The notes under the pieces: model-generated
What the model was told of the DNA's origin: nothing
The model's input: only the letters and a program-made list of their open reading frames with translations
Database searches by the model: none
Source of the DNA: Alphaproteobacteria bacterium
Lineage (GTDB): Bacteria; Pseudomonadota; Alphaproteobacteria; Rhizobiales; Hyphomicrobiaceae
Assembly: GCA_018819265.1 (NCBI GenBank)
Contig: JAHJQI010000080.1
Location: 1 to 39,963, forward strand
DNA length: 39,963 bases
Direction: 5' to 3'
Shown: positions 24,326-33,802 of the stretch, piece by piece
Position numbering within the stretch: the first letter of the stretch is position 1
Layout of the letters: every line of letters begins with the position of its first letter
Program-made: the position numbers and the translations under genes

Positions 24326-25191
24326 CGCGGCTCCTCCTCGAGGTTTCGATTGCCCGCGATCCAGCGCTGCAGCGCTTCGAGAAAAGCGGCAAGATCGTCA
24401 TTGTGCCATTGCGCGCGATTGGTCTCGAGATCGACGCGCAGATTACCGATGAAAGTGGCGAGTTCGGCCTGAGTCGACAAGTTCGCCGCCGCAGCAGCGA
24501 GCCCCTCGTAGGCCCCGGCCCCTTGCGCTGCCCTGCTTGCGGCTGACGCCTCGGAGGCCGCGAGCCCTTCGAGCTTTGCCGCCTTAAATGCCGCAAAGGC
24601 CCTTGAGCGGTGGCTCACGGCGTGCTTTTCGGCCGGCTCCATCTCGCCGAAGCTCTCGGACTTGCCCTCCGCCAGGAACATCGGATCGTAGCCGAACCCG
24701 TTGCCGCCGCGCGCCGGCCAGACCAGGACGCCATCGACGCGCCCTTCGAACAACTCGGTTTCGCCGTCCGGCCAGGCAAGACAGAGCGAGCAGATGAAGT
24801 TCGCCTTCGGTCCCGAGTCGGCTCCATGCTCCGCCCAGCTATTGTTGGCCGCAACTTCCTCGGCAACCTTCTTCATCGCCAGCCCGAAATCCTTCGACGG
24901 CCCCGCCCAGCGTGCCGAATAGATCCCCGGCGCGCCTCCGAGCACGTCCACCTCAAGCCCGGAATCGTCGGCCAATGCCGGCAGCCCCGAAGCGGTCGCG
25001 GCGGCCAGGGCCTTCAGCCGCGCATTGCCGGCAAACGTCGCTTCCGTCTCTTCTGGCTCCGGCAGATCGAGATCGCCAGCCGACACCGCATCGAGCCCGA
25101 ACGGCGCTATCAGCTGCTTGATCTCCCAGACCTTTCCGGCGTTGTGGCTCGCAACGACGATCCGCATTCCCGCCACCAGCTTATGCGTCAT
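24271..25191 (-). CDS. rdgB: dITP/XTP pyrophosphatase RdgB with C-terminal DUF7660-like extension
   Basis: RdgB (HAM1 family) hydrolyses non-canonical purine nucleoside triphosphates to keep them out of DNA and RNA. Residues 9-208 form the catalytic domain, with VVASHNAGK, the acidic [10 protein letters not shown], and [11 protein letters not shown] followed by SHRSRAF. The normal length is about 200-220. Here about 95 more residues follow: an alanine-rich linker (209-236) and a compact segment at 238-300 with [26 protein letters not shown] and [12 protein letters not shown], which resembles DUF7660. ATG 25191 overlaps the VOC gene stop in an ATGA. The hemW start lies inside its 3' end. Confidence 0.92.
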   Translation of the reverse strand: MTHKLVAGMRIVVASHNAGKVWEIKQLIAPFGLDAVSAGDLDLPEPEETEATFAGNARLKALAAATASGLPALADDSGLEVDVLGGAPGIYSARWAGPSKDFGLAMKKVAEEVAANNSWAEHGADSGPKANFICSLCLAWPDGETELFEGRVDGVLVWPARGGNGFGYDPMFLAEGKSESFGEMEPAEKHAVSHRSRAFAAFKAAKLEGLAASEASAASRAAQGAGAYEGLAAAAANLSTQAELATFIGNLRVDLETNRAQWHNDDLAAFLEALQRWIAGNRNLEEEPRWRLLAKALLAGSRTGQR

Positions 25192-25610
25192 CGAAGTCCC
25201 CAGATGCGTGGCTCCGCGAATTCCAGCGAATTGCCGGCGGGATCGCGAAAATAGATCGAGCGACCGCCTTGCGGCCACTCAAAATCGAGTTCGATTGCGA
25301 CACCGTTTGCTTCAAGATGCGCCTTCCAGACCTCCATCTCTTCGGCACTCGCCCGAAAACACAGATGCCCGGGCCCGGTCGCGCCATGCGGCGACATCTG
25401 GATCTTTGCATCCGGCGGCGGAGCGATGGCGGTGGACTTCGGGTTGAATACGAGCAGCATCTGCCCCGCGCACTCGAAGAACACATGCCTGTCCGGCTGC
25501 CTGGAGAAAACCTTGAAGCCCAGAACCTCGCGGTAGAACTTCTCAGCCGCATCGAGATCCACGGCATAAAGGCTCGATTCGAGGATACCGCTGGGTACGA
25601 GACTTTTCAC
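25188..25610 (-). CDS. VOC superfamily (glyoxalase/dioxygenase fold) protein
   Basis: The protein has 140 residues in one vicinal-oxygen-chelate module of two beta-alpha-beta-beta-beta repeats. [22 protein letters not shown] is the usual opening, GHLCFRA begins the second half, and [16 protein letters not shown] closes it. Possible metal ligands are H in GHLCF and E in SLEFAE. Members include glyoxalase I, fosfomycin resistance proteins and ring-cleaving dioxygenases; the substrate cannot be predicted here. GTG 25610 has GGGAGG 5 nt upstream and is better spaced than GTG 25616. The stop overlaps the rdgB ATG. Confidence 0.88.
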   Translation of the reverse strand: MKSLVPSGILESSLYAVDLDAAEKFYREVLGFKVFSRQPDRHVFFECAGQMLLVFNPKSTAIAPPPDAKIQMSPHGATGPGHLCFRASAEEMEVWKAHLEANGVAIELDFEWPQGGRSIYFRDPAGNSLEFAEPRIWGLR

Positions 25611-25658
25611 GTCCACCTCCCTGCCCAGAAGCCCGCGGCGAAGAGCGGCCCGCAGGCC

Positions 25659-26372
25659 TCAGCTGATCGTCAGCTTTTGGAGTTGTAAAAGCTCACCGAT
25701 GCCCTTGCGCGCAAGCCCCATCAGCCCGTCGAACTCTTCCTGGCTGAACGGCTTCGTCTCCGCCGTACCCTGCACCTCGACGATGCCCCCTGAACCGGTC
25801 ATCACGAAGTTGGCGTCGGCGTCCGCGTTGGAGTCCTCGGCATAGTCGAGGTCGAGGACCGGCGTCCCCTTGTAGAGCCCGCATGAAATCGCCGCGACCT
25901 GATCGGGCAGCGCCTCCCGCGTCACCATTTCGCGCACCTTCATCCATTCGATGCAATCGCTGAGCGCCACCCACGCCCCGGTGATTGCCGCGGTCCGGGT
26001 GCCGCCGTCGGCCTGCAGGACATCGCAGTCGACCGAGATCTGGCGTTCGCCAAGCTTCTCCAGGTTGACCACCGCCCTCAGCGACCGACCGATCAGCCGT
26101 TGTATTTCGTGTGTCCGCCCGGACGGCGAACCGCGCGTCACTTCGCGCCGCGTCCGTTCGCTGGTTGCGCGCGGCAGCATGGCGTATTCGGCCGTCACCC
26201 ATCCGCGCCCCTGGCCCTTGAGCCACGGCGGAACCCGTTCTTCCAGCGACGCCGTGCACAGAACCTGGGTATTTCCGAACTTGATGAGGCAGGAACCTTC
26301 GGCGTGCATCGAGACGGCGCGCTCGATGGAGACGCGGCGGAGTTCGTCAGGCTGGCGATTTGAGGGGCGCAT
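25659..26372 (-). CDS. rph: Ribonuclease PH
   Basis: This 237-residue phosphorolytic exoribonuclease trims tRNA 3' ends. It begins [12 protein letters not shown] and includes [26 protein letters not shown], the phosphate-binding [15 protein letters not shown] and [19 protein letters not shown], all diagnostic. It is divergent from hrcA, an arrangement conserved in Rhizobiales, and the 273-bp gap holds both promoters. The VOC gene starts 49 bp downstream, so rph, the VOC gene, rdgB and hemW may form one transcription unit. The ATG lacks an obvious Shine-Dalgarno, yet gives the standard N-terminus. Confidence 0.95.
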   Translation of the reverse strand: MRPSNRQPDELRRVSIERAVSMHAEGSCLIKFGNTQVLCTASLEERVPPWLKGQGRGWVTAEYAMLPRATSERTRREVTRGSPSGRTHEIQRLIGRSLRAVVNLEKLGERQISVDCDVLQADGGTRTAAITGAWVALSDCIEWMKVREMVTREALPDQVAAISCGLYKGTPVLDLDYAEDSNADADANFVMTGSGGIVEVQGTAETKPFSQEEFDGLMGLARKGIGELLQLQKLTIS

Positions 26373-26565
26373 GCAATGGGCTCTGTTAATTGGGCTCGGC
26401 GCCGCAGCGGTTCTGGCACCGGGTGCAACCAGCCTGGATGTCGGTTCGTGAAGATCGCCGGACCCTAAAAGAGCCATCAATCGGGTTCAACCACAAAAGC
26501 CGCTTCGAGACGCGTTGTTAGGGCACCTTTGCCGTGACGCCGCGAACAATTCGCGCATTCAGCAT

Positions 26566-26594
26566 TTGACGCTGGACCCGCCCGCGCCTAGCTA
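26566..26594 (+). promoter_or_regulatory. Putative promoter of hrcA
   Basis: TTGACG at 26566-26571 and TAGCTA at 26589-26594 are 17 bp apart, giving a leader of about 45 nt. No CIRCE element (TTAGCACTC-N9-GAGTGCTAA) is visible here. Confidence 0.4.
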
Positions 26595-26645
26595 AAAGGG
26601 AAGAATCCGCGTCTTCGGCAAGATGAAGAACATGAATTCGGCGCG

Positions 26646-27728
26646 ATGAAGGAAACGAGACTGGAAACGACAGACAGGTTGTTCACCGTCGACGCTTTGA
26701 ACGAGCGTTCGCGCGCAATCCTCCGCCAGATCGTCGAATCCTACCTCCAGACCGGCGAACCCGTCGGCTCGCGAAATCTCGCGCGCGTCCTCCCGATGAA
26801 CCTATCGCCGGCCTCGATCCGCAACGTCATGCAGGATCTTGAGCACCTCGGCCTGATCGCGGCCCCGCATACCTCCGCCGGCCGTCTGCCGACTCAATCG
26901 GGCCTGCGCCTGTTCGTCGACGGCCTTCTTGAAGTCGGCGACCTGTCGGACGATGAACGAAAATCGATCGAGTCCCAGATCCGCGGCCGTCAGACCGGCG
27001 GCACCTTCGATACCCTTCTCAGCGAAGCCGGCGACATGATCTCCGGTCTGTCGCACTGCGCGGGCGTTGTTCTCGCCGACAAGCAGGTCGAGCGCCTGAA
27101 GCACATCGAGTTCGTGCCTCTGTCTCCGGGCCGCGCGCTCCTGATTCTCGTCGGCGAATCGGGCGAGGTCGAGAACCGCGTTCTCGACCTGCCCGCCGGC
27201 ATGCCCCATTCGGCGCTCAATCAGGCGACCAATTACCTCAACGCTCACGTACAGGGCCTGACGATCTCCGAAGCCATCGCCAAATTGAAGGCCGAGCAGT
27301 CGAAATCCCGCGCCGAACTCGACGAGTTGACCCAGAGCGCCATCAATGCCGGCCTCGCCGAATGGTCCGGTTCTCTTGGCGACCGCAAGAGCCTGATCGT
27401 CAGCGGCCGCTCGAACCTTCTGAAAGAAGTCTCGGCTCAAGAAGACCTCGAACGCATTCGCCAGCTCTTCGACGATCTCGATTCCAAGCGCGACTTGATG
27501 CAGGTGCTCGGCATCGCCGAGGCCGCCGAGGGGGTCAAAATCTTCATTGGCTCCGAAAACAAGCTGTTCTCCCTCTCCGGTTCTTCGATCATCGCCGCCC
27601 CCTTCCACGACCAGAACCGCAAGATCGTCGGTGTCATCGGCATCATCGGCCCGACGCGCCTCAATTACGCGCGCATCATTCCGATGGTCGACTACACGGC
27701 AAAGCTGATGAGCAGACTGCTGACCTAA
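26646..27728 (+). CDS. hrcA: Heat-inducible transcription repressor HrcA
   Basis: This 360-residue repressor of class I heat-shock genes normally binds CIRCE and is kept active by GroEL. The N-terminal winged helix (about 15-90) contains [24 protein letters not shown] and the recognition segment [18 protein letters not shown], followed by [10 protein letters not shown]. The middle and C-terminal GAF-like dimerisation regions are complete, including [22 protein letters not shown]. It is followed by grpE on the same strand, 260 bp on, and by dnaK-dnaJ. As no CIRCE is seen in this window, its targets are probably groESL elsewhere, which is usual in alphaproteobacteria. Confidence 0.96.
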   Translation: MKETRLETTDRLFTVDALNERSRAILRQIVESYLQTGEPVGSRNLARVLPMNLSPASIRNVMQDLEHLGLIAAPHTSAGRLPTQSGLRLFVDGLLEVGDLSDDERKSIESQIRGRQTGGTFDTLLSEAGDMISGLSHCAGVVLADKQVERLKHIEFVPLSPGRALLILVGESGEVENRVLDLPAGMPHSALNQATNYLNAHVQGLTISEAIAKLKAEQSKSRAELDELTQSAINAGLAEWSGSLGDRKSLIVSGRSNLLKEVSAQEDLERIRQLFDDLDSKRDLMQVLGIAEAAEGVKIFIGSENKLFSLSGSSIIAAPFHDQNRKIVGVIGIIGPTRLNYARIIPMVDYTAKLMSRLLT

Positions 27729-27836
27729 GGTTCCGGATCTAACGCTCGATTCCCGGATGCACGTCATCAGCCGGTTGAGAATCCAGAACACAAACAAAAA
27801 CTTGGCAGGTTTACCGGGGACCTCGCTTCTGCCACG

Positions 27837-27853
27837 AAGTGTCGGAGTCGGAA
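27837..27853. repeat. Short dispersed repeat, copy B
   Basis: AAGTGTCGGAGTCGGAA matches 18741-18757 in 16 of 17 positions. It lies in the hrcA-grpE spacer, about 135 bp before grpE. The rest of this 260-bp spacer shows no clear terminator or heat-shock promoter. Confidence 0.4.
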
Positions 27854-27988
27854 AACTGGCCTGGAAACTTGAAATCCGACACAAGGGCCTGATATCGAGA
27901 GCGTTCGATACATCCATCATCGGTTTCGCAAGATGAATTGCCGCTTGGCGATCCACCGGAACCAAAAAAGCTTCGAATCGGAGAGACG

Positions 27989-28810
27989 ATGGCCGACGAG
28001 CCCAACAAGACCGGTCACAACCAGAACGACAATTCGCCAAGAGGCGCTTCAGAGACCCGGCGCCCGCGCGAAGCCGCGCGTGGAGCCAGGGAGGATGACG
28101 CATTCGTCAACCCCGACCAGCTCTTCGACGACCCGGAAATGGAAGACGCTTCTGACGACGCCCCGTTTGATGCAGGCGAAGTGCTGAACGCGCAGGTCGA
28201 GGAACTCGAGCGCCAGCTCGCGGATCTCACCGGTCGCCTGGCCAAGGCGCAGGAGGATATCCACCGCCATCAGGCCGAGATCCAGAACCTGCACCGCCGT
28301 CGCGAAAAGGAAACCGAGGAAGCCAGCAAATACGCCATCGCCAAGTTCGCCAGGGATGTCGTCGAAGTCTCCGACAACTTCGAGCGCGCGATATCCTCCG
28401 TCCCCGCCGAAGCGACTCACGACAATCCGGTGCTCAAATCGCTGCTCGACGGCGTCACCATGACGGAGCGCGCATTCCTCGGCGTGCTTGAGAATCATGG
28501 CGTCAAGCGGATCTCTCCGAAGGACGAGATGTTCGATCCGCACCGCCATCAGGCGGTGATGGAAAAGGAGGACAAGGCCGTCCCCTCAGGCACGGTGCTG
28601 CAGGTCTATCAGCCCGGCTACATCATCGCCGACCGCGTCCTGCGCCCGGCCATGGTCGTCGTCGCCCGAGGCGGCCCGAAGCCCGTCAAGCCTGCGCCGG
28701 CTACCGAGGCGGCACCTGATCCCGCCGCTGGAGAAGCCGGGCGGCCCGAGACTGGGAGCGGCGTGGATTCCGGCGACGACGCGCCGAAGACTGGCAGCGA
28801 TAACAACTGA
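27989..28810 (+). CDS. grpE: Nucleotide exchange factor GrpE
   Basis: GrpE releases ADP from DnaK. The 273-residue protein has a disordered acidic N-terminus (1-60), a long coiled coil (about 65-125, with ELERQLADLTGRLAKAQEDIHRHQAEIQN), and the C-terminal beta domain with the signature DPHRHQAVM and VLQVYQPGYIIADRVLRPAMVVVA. A further low-complexity tail of about 45 residues, rich in P, A, G and D, extends past the family domain. ATG 27989 has GGAGAG close upstream; the longer frame to 27938 lacks one. A strong stem-loop follows at 28826. Confidence 0.95.
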   Translation: MADEPNKTGHNQNDNSPRGASETRRPREAARGAREDDAFVNPDQLFDDPEMEDASDDAPFDAGEVLNAQVEELERQLADLTGRLAKAQEDIHRHQAEIQNLHRRREKETEEASKYAIAKFARDVVEVSDNFERAISSVPAEATHDNPVLKSLLDGVTMTERAFLGVLENHGVKRISPKDEMFDPHRHQAVMEKEDKAVPSGTVLQVYQPGYIIADRVLRPAMVVVARGGPKPVKPAPATEAAPDPAAGEAGRPETGSGVDSGDDAPKTGSDNN

Positions 28811-28825
28811 TCGCGCACCCCGAAG

Positions 28826-28864
28826 CGTCGAACGGGCCGAGCTGTACGCGCGGCCCCTTCGACG
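28826..28864. terminator. Strong stem-loop between convergent grpE and alkB
   Basis: CGTCGAA at 28826-28832 pairs with TTCGACG at 28858-28864, and GGGCCG at 28834-28839 pairs with CGGCCC at 28851-28856, with one C-C mismatch and an 11-nt loop. There is no long T-run on either side. It sits between two convergent genes and probably limits read-through in both directions. Confidence 0.55.
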
Positions 28865-28915
28865 AATCCGTCAACCGGCACGCGGTCAATTTATTACCGG
28901 GATTGCAGATGCCTT

Positions 28916-28945
28916 ATGAATCCGCACGGTATGAATCCGCACGGT
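28916..28945. repeat. Perfect 15-bp tandem duplication
   Basis: ATGAATCCGCACGGT occurs twice back to back at 28916-28930 and 28931-28945. The second copy ends exactly at the alkB stop codon. Confidence 0.85.
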
Positions 28946-29554
28946 TTATGCGGTTGTGACACGGCGCAATGTCAGGTTGATGCGCCCGCCGTCGGCCAGC
29001 AGGTTCGACGTTCCGCCAATGACGCGGTCGATCCCATGGTAGGCACGCCGCGACGCCCCGCCCAGCACCACAACGTCGCCCGATCTCAGCGTCATCCGGG
29101 ACTTTCTGTCTGCCCGCTTGCTGCCGCCGACATGAAAAATGGCGTCGTCGCCAAGCGAAACCGAGACCACCGGCGCCCGCATCTCCGCCTCGTCGCAGTC
29201 GACGTGACTGCCAAGCCTGGTTCCGGCCGCATAGAAGTTTATGAGACAAGCTTCAGGCGGCGCCGGCCAGCCTGCGACATCCGCCCAGAGCTCCAGGAAC
29301 GCCCGGGGCATCGCCGGCCAGGGCCGCCCGGTTGCGGGATGATGGGGCTGATAGCGATAGCCGCCGTCCTTGTCCGAAACCCAGCCAAGCCCGCCGCAAT
29401 TGGTCATCAGTATCGAGAACGGCTTGCCGGAACGTGGCATCTGGGGCCGGTAGAGCGGCGCTTTCGCCAGCACACCGCGCACGAGTTGGACATACGCCCG
29501 CTGGCGCTCGGCGTCGAGATAGCCATCCAAATGTCGAAAACCGTCAATCATCAT
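28946..29554 (-). CDS. alkB: AlkB-like 2-oxoglutarate/Fe(II) dioxygenase
   Basis: This 202-residue enzyme is expected to demethylate 1-methyladenine and 3-methylcytosine in DNA or RNA oxidatively. It contains NCGGLGWVSDKDGGYRY and HPATGRPWPAMP, characteristic of the E. coli AlkB branch. The iron ligands are H117 and D119 in SHVDCDE and H173 in YHG, and the 2-oxoglutarate arginines lie in GRINLTLRRV (R191 and R197). ATG 29554 or 29551 begins MMIDGF; the frame runs 74 codons further upstream but there it is not protein-like. It interrupts the grpE-dnaK neighbourhood in the opposite orientation and is divergent from dnaK. Confidence 0.9.
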   Translation of the reverse strand: MMIDGFRHLDGYLDAERQRAYVQLVRGVLAKAPLYRPQMPRSGKPFSILMTNCGGLGWVSDKDGGYRYQPHHPATGRPWPAMPRAFLELWADVAGWPAPPEACLINFYAAGTRLGSHVDCDEAEMRAPVVSVSLGDDAIFHVGGSKRADRKSRMTLRSGDVVVLGGASRRAYHGIDRVIGGTSNLLADGGRINLTLRRVTTA

Positions 29555-29648
29555 GCGTGAAGCCCTGTACTGCGACTTGGGAGACACAATATTCCTTGTC
29601 GTGGGGTTCAATCCTTGCAATCCCCAACAAATGCGCGCCCCGTCGCAG

Positions 29649-29676
29649 TTGCACAGTGATTTCGCCGGCTTATATA
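29649..29676 (+). promoter_or_regulatory. Putative promoter of dnaK, heat-shock-like -10
   Basis: TTGCAC at 29649-29654 and TATATA at 29671-29676 are 16 bp apart. CTTATAT at 29669-29675 fits the -10 form CYTATnT described for alphaproteobacterial RpoH promoters, though the -35 (GTTGCAC) is only partly like CTTG. The leader to dnaK would be about 170 nt. Confidence 0.4.
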
Positions 29677-29746
29677 ACGCAGCAGCGCCCAACACCGGTT
29701 TACCGAGTGTTGGCCAAGATAAAAGAACGACGAAGGGGACCGTGCC

Positions 29747-29806
29747 CAGGCGCCTGTTGGTGGCGCATGTCTTCAACAGGCGGCGAGGCAGAGCCTAGGC
29801 GCCTAG
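29747..29806 (+). promoter_or_regulatory. Structured dnaK leader with nested palindromes
   Basis: CAGGCGCCTG at 29747-29756 is a perfect palindrome. CGCCTGTTG at 29751-29759 pairs exactly with CAACAGGCG at 29774-29782. CTAGGCGCCTAG at 29795-29806 is a further perfect 12-bp palindrome. The first two overlap and are mutually exclusive, so the leader RNA could switch between folds. The Shine-Dalgarno of dnaK (AAGGAAGA) lies about 35 nt beyond. Confidence 0.4.
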
Positions 29807-29851
29807 TGAAAGGGCCTACACGGTCTGCCGCAACCAAAAGGAAGATCAAGA

Positions 29852-31771
29852 ATGTCAAAAGTCATCGGCATCGACCTCGGCACGACGAACTCCTGCGTGG
29901 CTGTCATGGAAGGCGGCAAACCGCGAGTTCTCGACAACGCTGAAGGCGCCAACACGACGCCCTCGATCGTGGCATTCACGGAGGACGGCGAGCGCCTGGT
30001 TGGACTTCCAGCCAAACGTCAGGCCGTCACCAATCCGATCAACACGCTGTTTGCCATCAAACGCCTCATCGGCCGCCGCTTCGATGACGAGACCGTCAAG
30101 AAGGACCAGAAGCTGGTTCCCTACAAGATCATCGAAGGTCCGAACGGCGACGCCTGGATCGAGGCTGCGGGCAAGAAATATTCGCCCCAGCAGGTCTCCG
30201 CCTTCATCCTGCAGAAGATGAAGGAAACCGCCGAAGCCAAGCTTGGCGAAACCATCACCCAGGCCGTCATCACGGTCCCCGCCTACTTCAACGACGCCCA
30301 GCGCCAAGCCACCAAGGACGCCGGCAAGATCGCCGGTCTCGAGGTTCTGCGCATCATCAACGAGCCGACCGCCGCGGCCCTCGCCTACGGTCTCGACAAG
30401 AAGCATACTTCGACCACCATCGCCGTCTACGACCTCGGCGGCGGCACCTTCGATATTTCGATCCTCGAGATCGGCGACGGCGTCTTCGAGGTGAAGTCGA
30501 CGAACGGCGACACGTTCCTCGGCGGCGAAGACTTCGACATGACCCTCGTTTCCTATCTGGCCGACGAGTTCAAGAAAGAGAACGGCATCGACCTGCGTTC
30601 CGACAAGCTCGCCCTGCAGCGCCTCAAGGAGGCCGCCGAAAAAGCCAAGATCGAGCTGTCTTCGTCGTCGCAGACCGAAGTCAACCTGCCGTTCATCACC
30701 GCGGACCAGTCAGGTCCAAAGCACCTGACGATGAAGCTGACGCGCGCCAAGATGGAAAGCCTCGTCGGTCACCTCATCGACCGCACCAAGGGTCCCTGCC
30801 AGCAGGCCATCAAGGACGCCGGCCTGAAGGCAGCCGACATCGACGAAGTCGTTCTCGTCGGCGGCATGACCCGCATGCCGCGCGTGCAGGAAGTCGTCAA
30901 GCAGCTGTTCGGCAAGGAACCGCACAAGGGCGTCAACCCGGATGAGGTCGTCGCTGTCGGCGCGGCCATCCAGGCCGGCGTGCTGAAGGGCGAAGTCAAG
31001 GACGTTCTGCTCCTCGACGTGACCCCGCTGTCGCTCGGCATCGAGACGCTGGGTGGCGTCTTCACCCGCCTGATCGACCGCAACACGACGATCCCGACAA
31101 AGAAGAGCCAGGTCTTCTCGACCGCCGAAGACGGCCAGGGCGCCGTGACGATCCGCGTTCAGCAGGGCGAACGTGAGATGGCCTCCGACAACAAGTTGCT
31201 AGGCCAGTTCGACCTGATCGGCATCCCGCCGGCTCCTCGCGGAGTGCCGCAGATCGAAGTTACCTTCGATATCGACGCCAACGGCATCGTTCATGTTTCG
31301 GCGCGCGACAAGGCAACCGGCAAGGAACAATCGGTCCGCATCGAAGCCTCTGGCGGACTGACGGATTCCGAGATCGAAAAGATGGTCAAGGACGCCGAAG
31401 CGCACGCCAGCGAGGACAAGGCCCGCCGCGAACTCGTTGAAACGCGCAACCACGCCGAAGCGATGGTCCACTCGACCGAAAAGACGCTTGAGGAAAACAA
31501 GGACAACCCCAAGGTCGAAGCCGTCAAGGCGCAGGTCGAAGCGGCAGTGGAATCGACCAAGGAGGCCATGGCCGGAGAGGATATCGAAGCCATCAAGTCG
31601 GCTTTGGCCAATCTCACCCAGGTCGCCATGAAGATCGGCGAAGCCGTATATGCCGGCCAGCAATCGGCCGAGGAAAGCGCCGCCGAGGCGGATGCAGCGG
31701 CTGATGCGGCAGGCGACGACGTCGTCGACGCCGACTTCGAAGAAGTCGACGACGACAAGAAGTCCGCCTAA
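29852..31771 (+). CDS. dnaK: Molecular chaperone DnaK (Hsp70)
   Basis: The 639-residue Hsp70 is full length. The ATPase domain (1-380) shows [49 protein letters not shown] and [14 protein letters not shown]. The interdomain linker [18 protein letters not shown], the beta-sandwich substrate-binding domain, the helical lid and the acidic tail ending [10 protein letters not shown] follow. It acts with DnaJ and GrpE, both present in the window. Strong AAGGAAGA precedes the ATG. A hairpin after the stop separates it from dnaJ, the usual way DnaK is kept in excess. Confidence 0.98.
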   Translation: MSKVIGIDLGTTNSCVAVMEGGKPRVLDNAEGANTTPSIVAFTEDGERLVGLPAKRQAVTNPINTLFAIKRLIGRRFDDETVKKDQKLVPYKIIEGPNGDAWIEAAGKKYSPQQVSAFILQKMKETAEAKLGETITQAVITVPAYFNDAQRQATKDAGKIAGLEVLRIINEPTAAALAYGLDKKHTSTTIAVYDLGGGTFDISILEIGDGVFEVKSTNGDTFLGGEDFDMTLVSYLADEFKKENGIDLRSDKLALQRLKEAAEKAKIELSSSSQTEVNLPFITADQSGPKHLTMKLTRAKMESLVGHLIDRTKGPCQQAIKDAGLKAADIDEVVLVGGMTRMPRVQEVVKQLFGKEPHKGVNPDEVVAVGAAIQAGVLKGEVKDVLLLDVTPLSLGIETLGGVFTRLIDRNTTIPTKKSQVFSTAEDGQGAVTIRVQQGEREMASDNKLLGQFDLIGIPPAPRGVPQIEVTFDIDANGIVHVSARDKATGKEQSVRIEASGGLTDSEIEKMVKDAEAHASEDKARRELVETRNHAEAMVHSTEKTLEENKDNPKVEAVKAQVEAAVESTKEAMAGEDIEAIKSALANLTQVAMKIGEAVYAGQQSAEESAAEADAAADAAGDDVVDADFEEVDDDKKSA

Positions 31772-31794
31772 GCTTGCAAAGACGAGAATCGAAA

Positions 31795-31824
31795 TCGGGA
31801 CCTGGGCATCAACTCAGGTCCCGA
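31795..31824 (+). terminator. Stem-loop in the dnaK-dnaJ spacer
   Basis: TCGGGACCTG at 31795-31804 pairs perfectly with CAGGTCCCGA at 31815-31824 across a 10-nt loop. Only AATTCC follows, not a T-run, so partial termination or 3'-end protection of dnaK mRNA is more likely than a full stop. Confidence 0.6.
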
Positions 31825-31982
31825 ATTCCATGACAAAGCCCGTGATATCGAAACGAAGCCGGAAATCCGGCCTCGTCGCCAGCGGGGATGAACGTGGCCT
31901 ACGAGCTTGAGTGAGGGAGCCTGCCGCAAACGCGGGATGGCGGCACCGGTCACTCCGGCCCGGCGGAAACTGCAAGGACGCA

Positions 31983-33137
31983 ATGACGACGATGGCCAAG
32001 CGGGATTATTATGAGGTTTTGAGCGTCGGTCGCGGAGCGTCCGAACAGGACCTCAAGTCCGCATATCGCAAACTCGCCAAGAAGTACCACCCTGATGCAA
32101 ATCCCGGTGATGCCGACGCCGAGAAGAATTTCAAGGAAGTCAACGAAGCCTACGAAGCGCTGAAAGACCCGCAGAAGCGTGCTGCCTACGACCAGTTCGG
32201 CCATGCCGCCTTCGAAGGCGGGCGCGGCCCAGGCGGCCCCGGCGGCTTCGGCCCCGACTTCGCATCGTCAATGTCGGATATCTTCGACGACCTGTTCGGC
32301 GAATTCATGGGCGGCCGTCGCGGTGGCGGCGGCCGTCGCACCGGCCGTGAACGCGGCTCCGACCTGCGCTACAACATGTCGATCACGCTCGACGAAGCCT
32401 ATTCGGGCAAGAACGCGCAGATTCGCGTCCCGACCAGCGTCACCTGCGAGAAGTGCACCGGCACAGGCGCAAAACCGGGCTCCAAGCCGATCACCTGCCC
32501 GACCTGCTCGGGTGCCGGGAAAATCCGCGCCAGCCAGGGCTTCTTCACCATCGAGCGGCCCTGCCCGACCTGCCAGGGTCGCGGCGAGATCATCAGCGAT
32601 CCCTGCTCGTCCTGCGGCGGTGCCGGTCGCGTCACCAAGGAACGCACCCTTTCGGTCAACATACCGGCCGGTGTCGAGGACGGCACCCGCATTAGGCTTT
32701 CTGGCGAAGGCGAAGCCGGCATGCGCGGCGGCCAGACCGGCGACCTTTATATTTTCCTCTCGATCGAACCGCACGCGCTGTTCCAGCGCGACGGTGCCGA
32801 CATCTTCTGCCGCGTGCCGATTTCCATGACGACTGCGGCCCTCGGCGGCCAGATCGAAGTTCCAACTGTCGAAGGCGCGATCACCCGGGTCAAGATTCCC
32901 GAGGCCACCCAGAGCGGCAAGCAGTTCCGCCTGAAAGGCAAGGGCATGCCGGTGCTGCGCTCGAAGCTGACCGGCGACATGTACATCCAGGTCGAGGTCG
33001 AGACCCCGACCAACCTGTCGAAGCGCCAGCGCGAACTCCTGGAGGAATTCCAGAAGCTTTCGGACACCGGCACCAGCCCGGAGAGCCAGAGTTTCTTCGA
33101 CCGCATGAAGGGACTGTTCGAGGGCAAGAAGAGCTGA
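31983..33137 (+). CDS. dnaJ: Molecular chaperone DnaJ (Hsp40)
   Basis: This is a type I J-protein of 384 residues that stimulates the DnaK ATPase. The J domain (about 6-72) has [14 protein letters not shown] with the HPD motif. A Gly/Phe-rich linker follows, then four zinc motifs ([32 protein letters not shown]) and the two C-terminal beta domains. The start is ATG 31983 ([10 protein letters not shown]) because AAGGA lies 5 nt upstream; ATG 31992, the family's usual MAKRDYY, is 14 nt from it. It follows dnaK by 211 bp on the same strand. Confidence 0.97.
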   Translation: MTTMAKRDYYEVLSVGRGASEQDLKSAYRKLAKKYHPDANPGDADAEKNFKEVNEAYEALKDPQKRAAYDQFGHAAFEGGRGPGGPGGFGPDFASSMSDIFDDLFGEFMGGRRGGGGRRTGRERGSDLRYNMSITLDEAYSGKNAQIRVPTSVTCEKCTGTGAKPGSKPITCPTCSGAGKIRASQGFFTIERPCPTCQGRGEIISDPCSSCGGAGRVTKERTLSVNIPAGVEDGTRIRLSGEGEAGMRGGQTGDLYIFLSIEPHALFQRDGADIFCRVPISMTTAALGGQIEVPTVEGAITRVKIPEATQSGKQFRLKGKGMPVLRSKLTGDMYIQVEVETPTNLSKRQRELLEEFQKLSDTGTSPESQSFFDRMKGLFEGKKS

Positions 33138-33257
33138 CGGAGAGTAGCGTCCGCCATTCCGGTTCCGCCGCCCCGGGTCTGAAATCCTGCCTTTCTATTG
33201 ATCGCCTTTCGAAAGCGCGACGTATCGTTGAGACGGCTTCAACGATGGGAATGCTCA

Positions 33258-33740
33258 ATGGCGCGCGCCAACGATACACGACCAACACGAATGCGAACTC
33301 GAGCCGTCCTCGCTCTTTGCATTTTTGGCGCGGTGGGCTTGTTGTCGCCACTGCGCGCCGCTGAGCCGGCACCGCCCGCGGCAGCGGCCGAACCGGTGAT
33401 GCCCTATATGGAGGAGCTTGAATTCGGCAAGCTGCTCGTCACCCAGCGTTGTGCCAATTGCCATGGCCTCGCTGAGGGTGATGCTCGTTTCGCTGCTCCC
33501 CTGCATCACCTTTTCGGACGCATGCCGGGATCAATCGAAGGCTACACCTTCTCGATCAATATGCAGAACATCGACATCGCCTGGTCGCCTGCGACCCTCG
33601 ACAACTGGCTGGAGCAGACGACCTTCGACACTCCCGACATCCGCATGCGCCACGTCGGCATGACCAACGAAGTGCAGCGTACGGCTGTTATTAACTACCT
33701 GAAAAGCTTGCCCGGCAACGCTGGCGCGGCACCGAAATAA
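33258..33740 (+). CDS. Small class I cytochrome c family protein
   Basis: This is a 160-residue exported haem protein. Residues 1-34 form a Sec signal (basic start, AVLALCIFGAVGLL, PLRA). The haem-binding site is CANCH (C65, C68, H69), and the sixth ligand is probably M130 or M135 in DIRMRHVGM. The arrangement of PLHHLFGR and YTFS before the ligand resembles cytochrome c552/c2-type electron carriers. GGGA precedes ATG 33258 at about 9 nt; the frame begins 20 codons earlier without support. It stands alone after dnaJ and is convergent with the next gene. Confidence 0.87.
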   Translation: MARANDTRPTRMRTRAVLALCIFGAVGLLSPLRAAEPAPPAAAAEPVMPYMEELEFGKLLVTQRCANCHGLAEGDARFAAPLHHLFGRMPGSIEGYTFSINMQNIDIAWSPATLDNWLEQTTFDTPDIRMRHVGMTNEVQRTAVINYLKSLPGNAGAAPK

Positions 33741-33802
33741 TCACGGCCCACGTTTCCGCCGGCCACAAACGTTCGCCAGATCGATTGCGCTGGAGCCGCA
33801 AC

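Noticed and set aside
26802..28103. 433-codon antisense frame over hrcA and grpE
   Set aside because: It is the mirror of hrcA coding periodicity and has no independent support.
28916..29560. Plus-strand 214-codon frame over alkB
   Set aside because: Antisense shadow; the minus strand has complete AlkB motifs.
29600..29625. GGGGTTCAATCC resembling a tRNA T-arm
   Set aside because: No cloverleaf surrounds it; at best it is a small hairpin in the alkB-dnaK spacer.
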